This document shows, in pieces, positions 42,801 to 57,800 of a DNA stretch of 64,000 bases (positions are counted from its first letter, which is position 1; every line of letters begins with the position of its first letter). The stretch is from the NCBI RefSeq assembly GCF_037975245.1, contig NC_092572.1, forward strand, positions 6,031,501-6,095,500. Reading direction: 5' to 3'. The position numbers and the translations under genes are program-made. The notes under the pieces are model-generated. The model did no database searches. It saw nothing but the letters and a program-made list of their open reading frames with translations, and was not told the DNA's origin. This stretch comes from Apostichopus japonicus (Eukaryota > Echinodermata > Holothuroidea > Aspidochirotida > Stichopodidae).

Positions 42801-45800
42801 TATCATTATCTTTGTACACTACAAAAGAATATCAATTTTATAAAGTCATTCACATCAACTTAGCTTACAGCAGCAGAATGTATCTGAGATCAAGAAGGAG
42901 CCAATTAATAATATCAGCAAATGATAACAGGAAAGTGAATTGTACACATTTCATTGCCTATAAGGAAGCTGGCATATATACTTGTGATATGTGATTTGTA
43001 TGTCACAGGGATGAGCCTGGGGTAAAAAAAAATCACGGAACTTTGCACAAAAAAAAAAAGAGGCTCCATTTTGCATATGCTACAGTTTGTCAGGATAATA
43101 GTTTTTGTCCCTGAGGTAGAAATTTGCGGAAAAAGCTTATGCCTTATGTCTCTATCATGCCTCTCCATGACAAATAAGGTTGTTGTTAGTGGATTCTTAC
43201 AGGTCATTTTCCTATATGTTTAACCGTCATATTGACATAAAACTAGATCCTCATTGCTTGCCTCATGTTCCCGCTGGTAATGTGCTGGAATTTGAATTGA
43301 ATTGAATTGAATTTATTTCTACATTCCATTATTTTACATTTTGAACAATTTATGATAAATATAGATGGTATCAAATACAGTAAACAGTAAATATAGAGTA
43401 TTGAAATAATATGTGAGATGGAAGTAGAGGAACCAGAAATAAGTGGATACTTTTCTGGTCTGGTCCCTTTGTAACAAAGAAAGTGCAAAATACAACACCC
43501 ACCCCACTAACCCCTGTCCCCCCTCCCCCAAAAAAACCCAACAACCCAATTTGAATTATCATATAGAATAATTACACTTTCCTGTATATAATTCCTTTAA
43601 TAGTCTGCTATGACGCCAACAAATTGTCACAAAAGTTAATTCAAAATACATCTTGATGACAACAAATACATATATATATGTTTCTCATATGTATTAACTA
43701 TACTGTTAGGATAGTGGTCCTAGGCTATGATAAACACCTTTTAGATTATATTTTACTTACCGGTGGGTATTTTGGGTCCTAGAATGGTATCGTTGAGGCC
43801 CAACCAGCTTGGAGTGGGTGGTAGACCCACTCCGGTCACCTCACAAAGAATACTTGCTGTGTTACCCAGGAATGGAGGTTCTGTCCTTTCATGAATCAGC
43901 TCAATGTCATATGAAAGAGGGGCTGCAACAAAATTCGGTTAACAAGTTGGTGACTCAAGTGGAGTTTGATATTTTCTTAAAAGTGCAAGAACATTTAAAA
44001 AAAAAATAAATAAATTTGAGCACATAAAAGTAACTGCTCAAATGATGAAAAATAACGAACTAGGAATGGCTTAAATATCAAAATTTTGAAGAAAGAAAAA
44101 AAAAACAAAGAAAGAGAATGCTATATAAGTTATAATCAAAGCTCTTCTCAGGGACAAAAAAGCCAGTTTTAATAGACTATCTGACACCCTATTGATGATG
44201 AACTAGTCCTGCCACGACGACTTACCAGAGACTTGACAATCTCAATAAATTAATTTTTAAATCATTTTCCTGTGCTTTTTCAGCTGACTTATCCTTATTG
44301 TTTCTACTCCTCCTTGTACAATATGATTTACAACACAGGGTTGTCAGATATTAAAGATGTTGGAAGATATGATGTGTCGGAACATAGGGCAGTCACCAGT
44401 TTCGCCACATGACAATCTGTGAGATATAAACTCCTGTGTACTGTAAGGGGCTCATATTTATCTCTGGCAGTAAGGAATGCTACCACCTTTCAGACTTCCG
44501 GTTCCTTAGCAGGTTGGAGCCTATTACAAGATATTATAGATATACAAGTAGGCGTTCCATATGAAAAAAAATCACCAAAGAAGGGAAAGGCCTTCACCAA
44601 AGAAGAAGTAATAGTTCAGAACAGTGCAGAACTTGTTAAGCTGGAAGACTACTTTTTTCCTTGAAATTCAACTTTAAAGGACTTTTTGGAAAATATCAAA
44701 CTTTACCTACTTTTCAAGGACTTTCAAGTACCCATAGGAACCCTGATCTTTGCACCCATATCCACCTCCCAGCAAACCACCCCAACCCCCTCAAAGGAGC
44801 AAGAAATCGTGAAGCAAAGAGAAATTCATTATACCTAAGACTTCGCAGAATAATCCAAACCAGTCAGGTGGACACTCGCACTGGCTGTCAATGCACTGTC
44901 CTCCATTCAGACAAGGTGGGTCGCACTCTGGCTCTGTTAGGATTTAACAAAATAAACTTTCATGGAGAGCTTCATAATCTTGTGGCCTCAACCCAACAGT
45001 ATTCATTGAATCCCACAAAGTAAGTTTTAAGTTAAGTAACATCTATTATGCAGCAGATGAATTTCTGTCTTGACATCACAACTCAATTGGAGATATAACA
45101 TTTACAACAGCATCAGAGTATTTTACAATAAAATAACATGACTTTATCATTTGCCAGGAAAATGAGTTCTGTCTGAACATCCCAACTCAATTAGAGATAT
45201 AACATTTACAACAAACATTAGAGTGCTATACTATAAATAATATGATTTTGGGTGAGTTTGACTTTAAAAGAAAGATAAATCACTGAAATATCTCTTATAA
45301 AGCATTAGAGGGTGAAGCACAGGCTGAAAGAGACTGTATCCAAAATGGCCCGCTAGAGAGGGGGTCTTGTGAAAAACTCATCCCTGGTTTTTCCATTAGA
45401 TAAACTTAATCATATCAATGCCAAGGCCGTCTCACACAACTTTACCAACGTTAATAGTATTTTTTCACACCCATACACTTAAGTATGTACAATTCAAACA
45501 GTTGCTCACAGGACACTATGGTGCAACCACATCTTTTCAGTTCCTCAGGGCCATCCCTTAGCAGACAGCCCAAATCAGAGGCCCTATTAAAACTCATTGA
45601 CAGGTTCTATTAATGCACCTGGGTGGGAGGGTGTGAAGACAGGGAAGTGATTTAAGTGTCTTGTGTAAGGACACATGCAACTAAATGATCTCACCAGTAC
45701 TCAAACCTTGAAGATCAATGCTAGGAATGATAAAATGATAGTAGACAGTACTATTTGCTTGCTGATGATATAGTTCTACCTACCAAGTACATTGATGTGG

Positions 45801-48800
45801 TAAGATATAGACTGAGGTCCAATGGTACACTTGTAGAGACCAGCGTCATCTTCGGTTGCATTGGCTATAATCAGATGCGTCTCCAGGGGTGAGATGAATT
45901 CAGCGTAGACTGAATCTAATTGATGTAGATGAGCAGAAAATTAACAAGAATTGAGCGCATGATGAACCAGGTGAGAGAGGAAAAACAGGTACTGTCTAGA
46001 TAAAATTTACACCATCCTCAAGAATTGAGTGCTTGATTAAATACGGAGGAATGGACAAGCAACTACTGTTTAGATAAAACTTACACAATCCTCAAGGAAA
46101 TATACAAAATATAACAATGATAATCATAATAATAATAGTGACATTCAGCTTTGCCTGCAATTTAACATGATGCATCTGTATAAGTGTTATGAGAACAAAA
46201 AAAGCACAAGATTAAAAGTATTCTTTCCCTTGGTATGCCTACAAATACCAGAACAAGGTTCTAAGTTGAAGCACAAGTATTAAGCTTATAATATTACTTT
46301 ATATGCTAGATTTCCTTAGTACTACCCCAAGCATGGGTACTAGTGCAAAATCCAATAGGTCGCATAAGAGTCGACTGACAACTATGCTAAACTATGACAG
46401 TACTATGACTAGTACAAGAGAGCAACTTTATCCAAGTCTGTAGACTGTACCTAACAATATGCTATAATGTTTATTCATAACAGCAATTTGCATATTTGTT
46501 TTATCATATATGGTGGAGTGTTAGCTCAGTGGTTAACGCCGGTGCCTTCCAATCATAAGGTCCCCAGTTCGAGTCACTCCAAGATTAATGTATGTCGTCC
46601 AGTTACAGAGTTGATGACAATTCATAATCATGGATGTTAAATATGAATGTAAGAGACTGATTTCGGTCAGCTTGCGGCTTTGATAAGCCAATGATGGCTT
46701 CTTTGCGAGTTCTTGTTTACAGGAGGATCTAAAATACATACATACAGATACATACATATATTATGTTTGGATGGATTGATGCCACAAACAGAAATGAGGA
46801 AGTGTGACAGTTCTATATATATAAATAAAACATGTTTCCATATGGTAGGATCAAATGGTATGTGTGATAGAACATATTTTCTAGGTAATGGAAAATACCT
46901 GAAACAGCGGTTGTTATGACTCTCCCTTCTGGATTGCGCCATGTTGGATTAAAGTAGAGGCCGTTGCTACTGGCGATGCAGATGTACGTGTTGTTGCCAC
47001 CAATAAAGGGTGGCTGTGGATCCATTGGGATGATGGTGAGGTTAACATCCACTCCTCGAGGCCCGACTGAAAATGAAGAAAGAGTCGGTAACTGTGAATA
47101 ACTTAAGTTCCTGCTTCAATATTTAATCGTTCATTCCAAAAGAATGATCCTGCTATTAGTATAAGACTAATAAAGGATCACCTTCCAAAAGAATGATCCT
47201 ACTGTTAGTCTGTGACTGATAAAGGATCACTTTCCAACAGAATTATCCTACTATTAGTCTGTGACTGATAAAGGATCACCTTCCAAAAGAATGATCCTAC
47301 TATTAGTCTGTGACTGATAAAGGATCACCTTCCAACTAAATTATCCTACTATTAGTCTGTGTGACTGATAAAGGATCCCCTACCAACAGAATGATCCTAC
47401 TATTTTGTGACTGATAAAGGATCACCTTCCAAAAGAATGATCCTACTATTAGTGTGTGACTGATAAAGGATCACCTACCAACAGAATGATCCTACTATTT
47501 TGTGACTGATAAAGAATGATCCTATTTTTTTGTGACTGATAAAGGATCACCTACCAACAGAATGATCCTACTATATTTAAAATTTATACTATATTTTGAC
47601 TGTTGGAGGATCCCTCTGCAAATACTTGATTCTCTATTTTTAACAGTTGATAAATCATTCTACAGGTTATTGATCCTGACATACTATATTTTGAATGTTA
47701 CAGGATCACTCTACCAATACTTGAATCTCTATTTTTAATAGTTGATAAATCACTCTACAGGTTATTGATCCTGACATACTATATTTTGGCTGTTGAAGGA
47801 TCACTCTGCCAATACTTGAATCTCTATATTTAATAGTTGATAAATCACTCTACAGGTGATTGATCCTGATATACTATATTTTGACTGTTACAGGATCACT
47901 CTGTCAATACTTGATACTCTATTTTTAATAGTTGATAAATCACTCTTAAGGTTATTGATCCTGACATACTATATTTTGGCTGTTGAAGGATCACTCTGCC
48001 AATATTTGATCCTCTATATTTAATAGTTGATAAATCACTCTTAAGGTTATTGATCCTGACATACTATATTTTGGCTGTTGAAGGATCACTCTGCCAATAC
48101 TTGAATCTCTATATTTAATAGTTGATAAATCACTCTACAGGTGATTGATCCTGATATACTATATTTTGACTGTTACAGGATCACTCTGCCAATACTTGAA
48201 TCTCTATATTTAATAGTTGATAAATCACTCTACAGGTGATTGATCCTGATATACTATATTTTGACTGTTACAGGATCGCTCTGTCAATACTTGATACTCT
48301 ATTTTTAATAGTTGATAAATCACTCTACAGGTTATTGATCCTGACAAACTATATTTTGGCTGTTGAAGGATCACTCTGCCAATATTTGATCCTCTATATT
48401 TAATAGTTGATAAATCACTCTACAGGTGATTGATCCTGATATACTATATTTTGACTGTTACAGGATCACTCTGCCAATACTTGAATCTCTATATTTAATA
48501 GTTGATAAATCACTCTACAGGTTATTGATCCTGACATACTATATTTTGGCTGTTGAAGGATCACTCTGCCAATATTTGATCCTCTATATTTAATAGTTGA
48601 TAAATCACTCTACAGGTGATTGATCCTGATATACTATATTTTGACTGTTACAGGATCACTCTGCCAATACTTGAATCTCTATATTTAATAGTTGATAAAT
48701 CACTCTACAGGTGATTGATCCTGATATACTATATTTTGACTGTTACAGGATCACTCTGCCAATACTTGAATCTCTATATTTAATAGTTGATAAATCACTC

Positions 48801-51800
48801 TACAGGTGATTGATCCTGACATACTATATTTTGACTGTTACAGGATCACTCTGCCAATACTTGAATCTCTATATTTAATAGTTGATAAATCACTCTACAG
48901 GTGATTGATCCTGATATACTATATTTTGACTGTTACAGGATCACTCTGTCAATACTTGATACTCTATTTTTAATAGTTGATAAATCACTCTACAGGTTAT
49001 TGATCCTGACATACTATATTTTGGCTGTTGAAGGATCACTCTGCCAATATTTGATCCTCTATATTTAATAGTTGATAAATCACTCTACAGGTTATTGATC
49101 CTGATATACTATGTTTTGACTGTTACAGGATCACTCTGTCAGCACTAGGTTCTGAACTTTGTCATCTTACCATCTATTTCACAAGCCTGTCCTGCAAATC
49201 CACTCGTACAGAAGCAGCTACCATATTGGCATTCGGCACCGTTCAGACACTCGGGGAAGCAATCTCCAGCTAAGAAGTCAAGAATAATGAGATTTGAATA
49301 CATTACATATATTTTAAAAAGGTAGCTGAAAATAACTATGACCTCTCTTTGAATGAGATGTTCACTTTTCCATGGGAGTTTTAGTCTCAGGTATAACAAA
49401 ACCACTGAGCAATATTTGATTCATTTAAAAATCAATATTTTTGTGTTAAAATTTTACAGCAGATGTACACTGTCCAACAGACCATTGTGGATGGCAAAAT
49501 AATAAAAAAGATCATAAATTAAAAAAATTCTAAAAAACTAAATTAATCAATCAGAAAAAGAAACTGCAAGTTAAATCACAAGCAGCAACTTTAATGAACT
49601 TAGGTCGGTGAAAGACCAAGTGACATCTACTATCCGGTCTCTATCCAGCCTCTATCCAGCCTCTTAGTATTGGATCAGTTCTATAGGCATCAACCTGAAT
49701 TACGTATGAATTAATTAATTACACATTCTCGTGTTAATTATGTATGAATTAATTAATTACACAGTCTCCTATATAATCATAGGTGTGTATACTTACGTCT
49801 TGGCTCAAGGAAAAACGTATTTGAGATGTCCCCCACTCTGCAGGTGTAATTTCCAGCGTCCGAAAATTGTAAGTCTCCAATGTCCAACTTTATCTGGTCA
49901 ACCTTTGAACCTTTTGTGGTGATTCGTCTCTTGGCTGCCAAAAGGAAAACGAAAAAAGAGATTTTGATTACGAAATGGATGATGATTTCAAATTGCCAAA
50001 TTTGGACTAAATAACTTGGATTAAACTTAAAAAGTCCCTGGAAATGGGGATAACTCATAGACCAATATCACTAATAGATTTGAATTTCATTTATTTGTTT
50101 TATCGCCAATTGTGTACAATGGGAAAGGAAGTCTCCTATAAAGTCTTAGAAAGACTTAACAAGGTAGGAGACTCCCTGGGAGAAAAGAAAAGGAAAAAAA
50201 TATATATATATAATTTTTTTTTTTTTTTTTTTTTTTAAATTGAGTCAAGGTGGTCATTCCATGCCATAGTCATTGTTATTGATCATGTGTGCTCAAAAAA
50301 GCTTAAAACATAAACAAAAACAAGAGATATGCTTACTGGATCTGATCCTGTTGCCTTCTGGTGAGTACCACATTGGAAACTGGTAGTCAGGGTTTGATCC
50401 TCTCACCTCACAAACTATTCTGATGTTGCTCCCAACGATCGGATAATCTGCTTTCTGGATCTTGATCCTCACTTGAAAGTCTGAGCCAACTAAAGAAATC
50501 AAACCATCAAGAGAGTGATCATATATCTTTAATATTCAAACTGGTATCAAATTGACTTTTTCAAATTAAACTTGGACATTGCAGAAAGAAGAAATGGGAT
50601 CATTGCCAGGTTAATGGCAAAGATATATATACTGTATATTGCATGTCATCATATGTATGCAGCCACAGCTTTTAGTCCTTAACTGACAAAGAAAATTATA
50701 TTGTACTTTTACTTTCATATTTTGACATAGAAAATAATTGAAACATGACCTATAAATGAATGATGTTACTGTAACTTGTTAAATGTATTAGCTTGGGAAG
50801 GGCAGAAAAAAAGCTGTGAATAGTGTTTGAAGACATATCTCTAGTAATGTTTTTACACCTTTCTCATTGTAATAGAATTTTTGTTGTAAGAAAATAGTAT
50901 AGTGTTCCGTTCATGTTAAAACTTAATTTGATTTATAATGATAAGCCTGTGTGCAACATCATTACGGAGGAAAGATAACTGCATTGGCGTCAAGATGTCT
51001 GCACAAAACAATTTCAATTTTTCAGACTACTTCTTAGCCCGAACATATGTTGTATATGACGTAGACAAAGCTAAAAACATATTCAGGTCAAGTTAGTCCA
51101 CTGTCAGTGAATCAGAAAGGAAAATTTTGTTCTCATATTTTGTTTTGCCTTGGGTGTTTCTTGTCACGGTTTCTTCCCTACAGGGTGTATCTTAATGCGT
51201 GATATAATAGTGGAATGAATATGTTCGTACCTCGGATAAAAATGTAACATGCTGTTCACGGCTCTAATTAAACTTACTTATGTTCTGACAGAAGCTGCCA
51301 CTAGTCATTGACGGACACTCACACTGTGAGGCTACACAGACACCTCCATTCATACAAGGAACAGAACACTCGACCTCTATAATAGGGAGAACGAGAGAGA
51401 GAGGAAGAAAACTGATGTGTATTATTAGTAAAACAAACAAACAAGGAACATGGCAAAACATCCTCTAAGGAAGATGAATAGAGAGAGAGATTCATTTTAT
51501 TACAACCAAGAAGAATAGACTGATGATTTCATTGGTATGACTGTACATGACAAAATTGAAATCATGACAATAGCTATGAAATATTGGATCATCTCTCCAA
51601 ATATTATGTGACATGTGACCAAAACTATGCAAGGTGAAAGAGTTTTCAATACAACCTTAAAGTCACTGCACCAACGAAATTACAAAATATGCTATCATCT
51701 TGTATAACTATATTAGCTATGTCAACTTAAACAGACTTAAAATTTGAATTAAGTGAAAGGAAAGAAAAAACATCTAGGCTTAAGTCTTCCACATTATTTC

Positions 51801-54800
51801 AAATAACAACAACACATTAGGAATACATGTGAATTATCATGTGAAGTGTTCAGCTATAGTCATACCTATGATGTTGAATACATGTTAATTATCATGTAGA
51901 GTTCAGCTATCATCTTACCTATGATGTTGAATACATGTTGAATACATGTTAATTATCATGTAAAGAGTTCAGCTATCATCTTACCTATGATGTTGAATAC
52001 ATGTTGAATACATGTTAATTATCATGTAAAGAGTTCAGCTATCATCTTACCTATGATGTTGAATACATGTTGAATACATGTTAATTATCATGTAAAGAGT
52101 TCAGCTATCATCTTACCTATGATGTTGAATACATGTTGAATACATGTGAATTATCATGTAAAGAGTTCAGCTATCATCTTACCTATGATGTTGAATACAT
52201 GTTGAATACATGTTATCATGTAAAGAGTTCAGCTATCATCTTACCTATGATGTTGAATACATGTGAATTATCATGTTAATTATCATGTAAAGAGTTCAGC
52301 TATCATCTTACCTATGATGTTGAATACATGTGAATTATCATGTTAATTATCATGTAAAGAGTTCAGCTATCATCATACCTAAGATGTTGAATACATGTGA
52401 ATTATCATGTTAAGAGTTTGGCTATCATCATACCTAAGATGTTGACCACTACCGAGGTCATCTGCTCGTTACCCAAGATGCAAGTGTACGTCCCCCCATC
52501 ACTGACAGCTGCTTTTTTAATCATCAGCTTAGCGATGTTGGGCTCCATTATAACCATATACACACGATGTTGAGTGTCTAAAAATAATAAAATAGATAAA
52601 TAAATAAGATTATAACATCCATGAAACCTCAGGTTTTCATCATTAGAAGGAATGATGGTTGATGCATGATGATAAATGATTAATTTGGTCAGAAACCACT
52701 TAAAAAACAGTTAGTAGAAATTATAATATGGTGTTAATATCACATCTCTTTTACAAGCTGTTTTGTTCTAAGCTTTTCTTTTTTAGTTTGGTATGTTTTT
52801 TCTTTTCCTGCTGTTTTTTTGTTACTTTGTTTTGTATTTCTGGCTTCCCATCATCTGAAATTATTTTCATTTTAAGTACTAGACACCTTCAAAGACTTCC
52901 GTGTACTTGTGAGAAAAGAAACTTGAAATTAAATTGAATGGCACTGGATATTTACCACAGTGATATAAATTTTGTTAAGAATGGTAAAGTTTGCAATTAT
53001 AATGTGGTGAGAAATAAATAAGTGGAATCTTTCTCAGTGATGACATCCGTTAAGAAATTTCTAAAATTTCTTTTTCTTCAAAAGTCCCTCATACTCTCAG
53101 TGATGATGATTCAAAGGACATGTCTAATGAAGAGTTCTTTTGGGTGATGTTTGGAAAATGTCATCGGGCAAAACAGCAACACAAGACGATGCTAAAGTGA
53201 GATATTTTAATTTTAATCCTTGGAGCAAATTTCAATCACATCTTACTATTTTTGATTGGAAGTCGGGTGCCATCTGGTCCAATCCATATAGGGGTCATGG
53301 AAGAGTTGCTTGGTACCCTGCAAAGTATGTCTACTTTATCGCCGACCCTTGGCTGCGGGGTGCTGGGACCGATGATTTCGATGATAATCGTAGATTGTTC
53401 TGTCGAAGAGAAATACAGCATGAAGCATTTTAACAAATGTGTTTGACAGGTCATTAATTATATATGCTAACAGTCAGAGTATCTGAAATGTTTGATGTTA
53501 ATAACTATGATGAGGACTTGAATCCTTCATTCTGAATGTGATTAAACTGGACCAGACTCAATTCACATGAACTCACATGACCTGACCTGACCTGACCTGA
53601 CCTGACCTGACATGAAGCAAACTGGATTGAATTACACACTGTAATATATATATATATATATATGCTAACAGACATCTGAAAGTATGTTAACAAACTGAAA
53701 AAGACTTTAATCCCTGATATGGAATGTGGCTGGACTGGACTGTACTCAGCTGACCTGACCTGACCTGACTTGACATAGAAATGAGATTTTAAAATCTTAG
53801 CAAATTTTATAATTACTACAATCCCTGGAGAAGTTAAGAAACAGGAAGCTCTGGTATTCATTTCTTGCATAACATTCTTCTAGAGCATTATGAAAACTAT
53901 AGGCATGACCAAACATACTGCTGTGATGTTAAATTCAACATATAAAAGTTGTAAGCCAGATTGTTTTATACTAGATTCAAGTTAACAAATGAATTAAAGT
54001 AGGTTTTGTGAAACAACACCCAGAGTAAATAAAGCAGTCCTATAAACGAAAGAGTTTTTAAAACGTACAGTTCGAAATGTTGGCGTGATTGTCCTATTTC
54101 TCAAATTATAATTAGTGTGTTGAAGAAGTGACTTCAGCTCATTATGGAGTGGGTGTTTCTCGTCTCTATGAATTTTATGAGAAAACCTTTAAGATCTCTC
54201 ATGGCTGCATTGTTAACTTGGTTAATAAGGGTGTTTACATCTAGGCTAAAATTTTTGGCACAGTAACGCAATGAGGCTCTAATTCTTTCTGATCCTTTAC
54301 AAGCAATAAATGGTACCAGACAGGAACAGTGTATATAATATGAGGTAAAATATAGGTATTAAAAGTACAGTAGTCTGGTAGTAAATTTTTACCTTGTATC
54401 TGACAAGCCAACCCTGTGTAGCCCTCCAGGCACTCGCAGAGTCCTTCTACACAGGTGCCTCCATTCAGACAGGGTACATAACAAGAGGCAGCTGAAGATG
54501 AACAAAGATTATTATACAGATAAATCTACAGCTTTTGATTTAATATGCTAAGAAAAACAATAAATTATATTATAACATGATCGACTATATTTTAATATTG
54601 TTCATTGCATTCCATTGCTAAAATTGCTGTAATCATTTTCAACAAGTTTCAGACTATTAGGCTTGAATCAATCATTAAATGTCTTCCAAAATAAACATGA
54701 ATGCTGAAAATGTAGCAAGATAACATAGCCAAGTGTCTGTTTGTATTTTCTACATTTGGCAGCAGCTGGTAAAGTGGCCATGGTTTAAATATTATGATAG

Positions 54801-57800
54801 ATCGACTCACCCTCAACTTCTATTTCCACGGTTGAGGTCAAAGGTCCCATCTGACAGACTAATGTTCCAAGCCTGCCCTCATCAAGGTTTCTGAGGGTGA
54901 TTTGTGTTGTCATGGAATCGATAACAGAAACTGAAGGAGAAAGAAAGGAAAGAAGGAAGACATACATCAAAAGACATTTTGTGTTGGAATGTAACATTTG
55001 TGTAACTCTAACTAAACCATGGTTTGCATAGCCATTGAAAGTAATCATTAAAGTTTTTTGGTAGATTGTAGCATGGTATCATTTAATTTAGTGCAGTCAC
55101 ATTTGTGTTAAATACAGAAATTAAATCTATCATTTCCTTTCATTTCATTTCCAAAGCTAATGCCTACATTACATCACTCATGTTGATGTAAGTGGAATTG
55201 GTTGACTAAATTGACACATTCCTTTCTTTCTTTTTTTATGCAGTACCAGGTCTTGGAGTCCAGTAGGTAGTAATGGAGAGATTGTAGAATATTTAACGAC
55301 CAAAAATGTACATTTTACATAAAACTGATGTACACAAATCCACCTTCTAAATAAACTATCCCATTAGAAATATTAGTATTACATTCAGGAGAAGCATTTT
55401 GGTTTTGAATAAACCTTTTTGAATATCCACAACATAACTTGCATGATCATATTTAATCTGTGCTCATTGTAATTTAATGAACATAATATGAAAAACTGAA
55501 TGAGTTTTCATCTTTTTCTGCTAAATATCATATTCCGAACATGGGTATTACTGTTGATGATTACCTTCGTAGTCTATTGGTTGTCCCTGGTTATCTAAAT
55601 GCCAGATTGGGTTCATGTCTGGAGTATCCCCACTGACTACACACTCCAGGGAAATGTCAGACCCAGCTACTGGTGGGGTTGGATTCTCTGGCAGCCACAC
55701 GATGTCGATTGTGTAGGCTGCAAGTCCAATAATAATAATAATCACAATAAAGGCTCATAAGCACAACTACTACAGAAACTGCTGTGCTGGAAAACAACTA
55801 AATAAATCTCAAAGTAACGATATAAAAGTTAAACCTGGTCGAGATTCTGGCTGAAATCAGAACAATTGACAATAAGTAGTGTTTTAATTGCTTCTTAAAA
55901 GTAGCAGCATTTTGGACTTCTTTAAGGCTGTCGGGAAGCTTATTCCACAATTCAGGTCCAGCCTTCGCAAACGAGCAATACCCATACAAGGATTTAACTT
56001 GAGGCTCTTTCAATAACGTATTTCTGCTACGGTCAGAGGTTACCAATAGTAGAATAATGCAATGGTTTGATCAATGTGGAGGGAAATACTATTTTATGTT
56101 AATAATAATCATAAATGGCAATGTGAGAAGATACACCAAGTAACCAAATTGTAGGAAATTACTCAATAAGCAGGGAAAATAATAATTTTTGAGTATAAAG
56201 TATGCTGCAGTGAAGTGAAGTAAAATTTATAGATATTCATCATAAAATGACAATATAATAAAATGGACTACAGAATCTCAAAAATAGGATAAAAAAAAAA
56301 AGTTATCTATGTATCATACAATTCAAAGTCTTAATACTTCTAGGTAAAAATGCTCGCCTAAACCGTTCTGTCCGCATACGTGGGATAGTGTAAAATCTAC
56401 ATGGTTTCATGTAAAAATCAAAGAGAGGGTGATCGGAATCCTCGACTATAGAAGAAGCACACTGACATATTATACGATCAATAAAATCATCCGTGATGGT
56501 AGAATACAACTTGATGGATTTATTCAAGTAGTCAAATTGTCCTTTTAGACTACTCCAGCTCAAGGCTGGATTAGCTCCATTGATAGAGCACACAACTGAA
56601 AAATATTTTACAGCCAAACATGTTGGTTCACTTTGGGCAACTATACATGCCATGTTTAAAATATTTGATAAACATCTTTATATTACTGAAAACAAATCTG
56701 TCCAACAAAGACCACACTAGGCATTGCTGTAATTTTAATGTCAAGTAAAAACTTTATCTCAAAATATTGGCTCACAGGGTATTTCACAATATTCTCCAAT
56801 GAAACCTGGCATGCACTCGCAGAACCCGTTCTCACAGTTCCCTCCATAGCGACACTGCTCCTCGCATTGTGGGTCTGTTTTACAAAAAGACAGAAGTTTA
56901 TTAAAGTCTGTAAAACTGTTATCAACACATTCAACAAGAATTTCAATAGCTATTATAGGAGTACATTTCTTTAATCTCCTTGACAACATGAAATCAAATC
57001 TCATCAGTTGACTTTTTCAGATTTCATCTTTTTTTTTCTTTCAACCAGGAATGTCAAGAAGTGTTTATGTTTATTGGAAAATAAAAACAACATGACAGAA
57101 AATGTATCCATTTAAACAATAATTGATACAATCAGACATCTAACATTTATGTTTACAATAATATCTAGCCTCTGTAGAAGATCCTGCTAGGATCGAAACG
57201 TTAGGCCAACTAACTTTACACATTCTCTTACACAGGCTCTTTAGTGGATAAGCAGTATGCCAACAGGTTTGTTTCATTTTTTAAATAATATCTCTCCGAT
57301 CATAAGGATCAGTTGACTGAACATCTGCACATACTGTGTAAACCTCAAAAGGTGATATCTTAAACTGACTCACTTATGCACTCAGATAATATATTAAATT
57401 TATTATAATGTATACTGTAATAACCCTTTTTTTCCCCCATTCCAGAGAGTTACTGAAGACTCATAAATATTGCAAGAGTCCCTGCTAAATTTCATTCAAC
57501 TTTAGTCATCTTGCTACATGGAATATAAGGAATTTGTTCTGTGAGCAAGCTATTAACTTTTCATATTCAAAGTAGAGGTGAATAATTGTTGTTTTTTTAC
57601 TTAAATTCTTGTCAAGAAAAAAGGGCAGGCTAACGTACCCTGTAACACAATCGTGTAATCAAACTGCTTTGGGCCGACACCGCATACGTATAAGCCACCG
57701 TCGCTCAATTTGGAGTTGCGGATACGTAGCCTCGTCGAAAATGGTGAGATGATTTCGGAGTAAATATGTCTGTTTCCACCTGAGAGAGGATGAAAATAAT

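Noticed and set aside
44419-45023. Two adjacent plus-strand frames (81 and 120 codons)
   Set aside because: No domain recognised; the second overlaps the minus-strand EGF exon at 44835-44933.
53505-53870. 121-codon minus-strand frame over CCTGA repeats
   Set aside because: Low-complexity translation of a microsatellite.
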